Origin: Pseudomonadota bacterium
GTDB lineage: Bacteria > Desulfobacterota > Syntrophia > Syntrophales > JADFWA01
Assembly (NCBI GenBank): GCA_030610915.1
Contig: JAUWQS010000098.1
Span: 1-6,362, forward strand
Length of the DNA stretch: 6,362 bases
Reading direction: 5' to 3'
Part shown: piece by piece, positions 5,569 to 6,362 of the stretch
Layout of the letters: the number at the start of each line of letters is the position of its first letter
Position numbering within the stretch: the stretch's first letter is position 1
Notes under the pieces: model-generated
Databases searched by the model: none
What the model saw: the letters and a program-made list of their open reading frames with translations, nothing else
What the model was told of the DNA's origin: nothing
Translations under genes and position numbers: made by a program

Positions 5569-5603
5569 CGTGACTACTCAGCCTGACTACGTGAGCAGTT
5601 ACG
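5569..5603 (+). promoter_or_regulatory. Hairpin plus T4 directly upstream of the pheT ribosome site
   Basis: CGTGACTACTCA (5569-5580) pairs with TGAGCAGTTACG (5592-5603) at 11 of 12 positions, one of them G-T, with an A/C mismatch and an 11-base loop. TTTT follows at 5604-5607, then the AAGAGG ribosome site (5608-5613). Both arms belong to the GTAACTRCTCAG family. It could act as a weak terminator or affect translation of pheT, but the stem is modest and the T-run short, so an inserted repeat is just as likely. Confidence 0.4.
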
Positions 5604-5617
5604 TTTTAAGAGGCACA

Positions 5618-6362
5618 ATGTTAGTCAGTCTCAGATGGCTTAAAGATTATGTTGATATTGAAGCGGGGCCGGGAAAGCTTGCCGATAGATTGACTATGGC
5701 CGGGCTTGAAGTGGAATCTGTAAATGAAACAGCCCCTGAGTTTTCCGGTGTTGTTGTGGCGAAGATTCTTTCCACAAGGCCTCACCCCAATGCCGATAAA
5801 CTAACCTTATGTGAAGTTACGACTGGGGATAAAGATTATCCCGTTGTGTGTGGTGCCAAGAATATAAATGTGGACGATATCGTTCCCCTGGCGCTGGTGG
5901 GTGCAACGCTACCGGGCGGTTATACGATTAAGATCTCCAGGATTAGAGGGGAGTTGTCTAATGGTATGCTCTGTTCTGAGGATGAGCTTGGGATAGGGGA
6001 AGATACCACGGGAATAATGATACTCCCCAAGGAGCTTTCTGTGGGTGAAGATGTGACGGTTGCTCTTGGCTTGAGAGACACTGTCTTTGATGTCGGAGTT
6101 ACTCCCAACCGTTCTGATTGCCTGAGTGTAATCGGGATTGCAAGAGAAGTTGCAGCCATGACAGGGAAAAAGCTCAAGCTTCCGAAAATAGTGTTTCCTG
6201 AAATGGAAGAGGACATTGAAGATATCACATCTGTGGAGAATCTTGCTCCCGATCTCTGTCCGAGGTATACAGTCAGGGTAGTCAAGAATGTAAAGATCAT
6301 GCCTTCTCCACGCTGGATGCGCTTCCGGCTTGAGGCCGCAGGGATTCGCGCGATAAATAATA
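5618..6362 (+). CDS. pheT: Phenylalanyl-tRNA synthetase beta subunit, N-terminal part (3' end outside window)
   Basis: The beta subunit pairs with PheS to form the tetramer, binds tRNA-Phe and edits misacylated Tyr-tRNA. The first 248 codons are present of about 800 expected. MLVSLRWLKDYVDI is the standard start. An OB-fold tRNA-binding domain follows at about 39-150, with HPNADKL (56-62), VCGAKN (77-82) and GMLCSEDELG (116-125). Then come VTPNRSDCLS (161-170), which opens the next domain, and SPRWMRFRLEAAGIRAINN at the window edge. AAGAGG (5608-5613) lies four bases before the ATG. No frameshift is seen in the part present. The unusual feature is distance: 526 bases of repeats lie between pheS and this gene. 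Confidence 0.97.
   Translation, partial: MLVSLRWLKDYVDIEAGPGKLADRLTMAGLEVESVNETAPEFSGVVVAKILSTRPHPNADKLTLCEVTTGDKDYPVVCGAKNINVDDIVPLALVGATLPGGYTIKISRIRGELSNGMLCSEDELGIGEDTTGIMILPKELSVGEDVTVALGLRDTVFDVGVTPNRSDCLSVIGIAREVAAMTGKKLKLPKIVFPEMEEDIEDITSVENLAPDLCPRYTVRVVKNVKIMPSPRWMRFRLEAAGIRAINN

Larger units (their letters stand above)
5092..5617. other. Repeat-rich non-coding block separating pheS from pheT
   Basis: These 526 bases hold no convincing gene: short open frames cross several palindromes and resemble nothing known. The block holds a GTAACTACCCAG motif, a CGCAGAT direct repeat, a TCATTCTGAGGAGC element, two related hairpins (5312-5334 and 5402-5424), a possible promoter, a further hairpin (5490-5515) and a hairpin next to the pheT ribosome site. 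Several arms resemble dispersed palindromes that I recall from many environmental genomes. The block seems to have grown by repeated insertion of such units. Confidence 0.7.

Noticed and set aside
5092..5617. pheM-like leader peptide or insertion sequence between pheS and pheT
   Set aside because: No short Phe-rich frame with a ribosome site, no transposase and no target duplication were found.

Overview
This window is a bacterial chromosome segment built around the conserved translation gene cluster thrS-infC-rpmI-rplT-pheS-pheT, all on the + strand. These genes encode threonyl-tRNA synthetase, initiation factor IF-3, ribosomal proteins L35 and L20, and both subunits of phenylalanyl-tRNA synthetase. 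The same order occurs in E. coli and many other bacteria. Upstream lie the 3' end of a rhodanese-domain gene and a complete tRNA-Val(GAC) gene. Every gene is intact except the rhodanese gene (cut at the left edge) and pheT (cut at the right edge, 248 codons present).

The host cannot be named from this window. The operon order, strong Shine-Dalgarno sites, a tRNA with encoded CCA, mixed base composition and gaps full of small palindromes suggest a free-living bacterium, perhaps Desulfobacterota- or Nitrospirota-like or an uncultured relative. That placement is a low-confidence guess.

Layout: 1-214 rhodanese C-terminus; 215-367 a small repeat array and a likely tRNA promoter; 368-442 tRNA-Val; 443-828 a 386-bp non-coding stretch of decayed repeats and palindromes; 829-2745 thrS; 2746-2838 an AT-rich inverted repeat; 2839-3363 infC, which starts at ATA after a perfect Shine-Dalgarno site; 3364-3494 a structured spacer; 3495-3692 rpmI; 3719-4078 rplT; 4075-5091 pheS, overlapping rplT by 4 bp; 5092-5617 a 526-bp non-coding block of at least five palindromic or repeat elements; 5618-6362 the start of pheT.

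The genes act together in protein synthesis: two synthetases charge tRNA, IF-3 governs start-codon selection on the 30S subunit, and L35 and L20 belong to the 50S subunit. In known relatives IF-3 and L20 feed back on translation of their own operon, and the ATA start of infC fits that scheme.

I see no new defence, mobile or metabolic system. The most unusual part is the non-coding DNA. A motif close to GTAACTRCTCAGG occurs five times, only in the gaps before thrS and between pheS and pheT. Two hairpins in the pheS-pheT gap differ by paired, compensating base changes. Normally adjacent pheS and pheT are split by this repeat-rich block.
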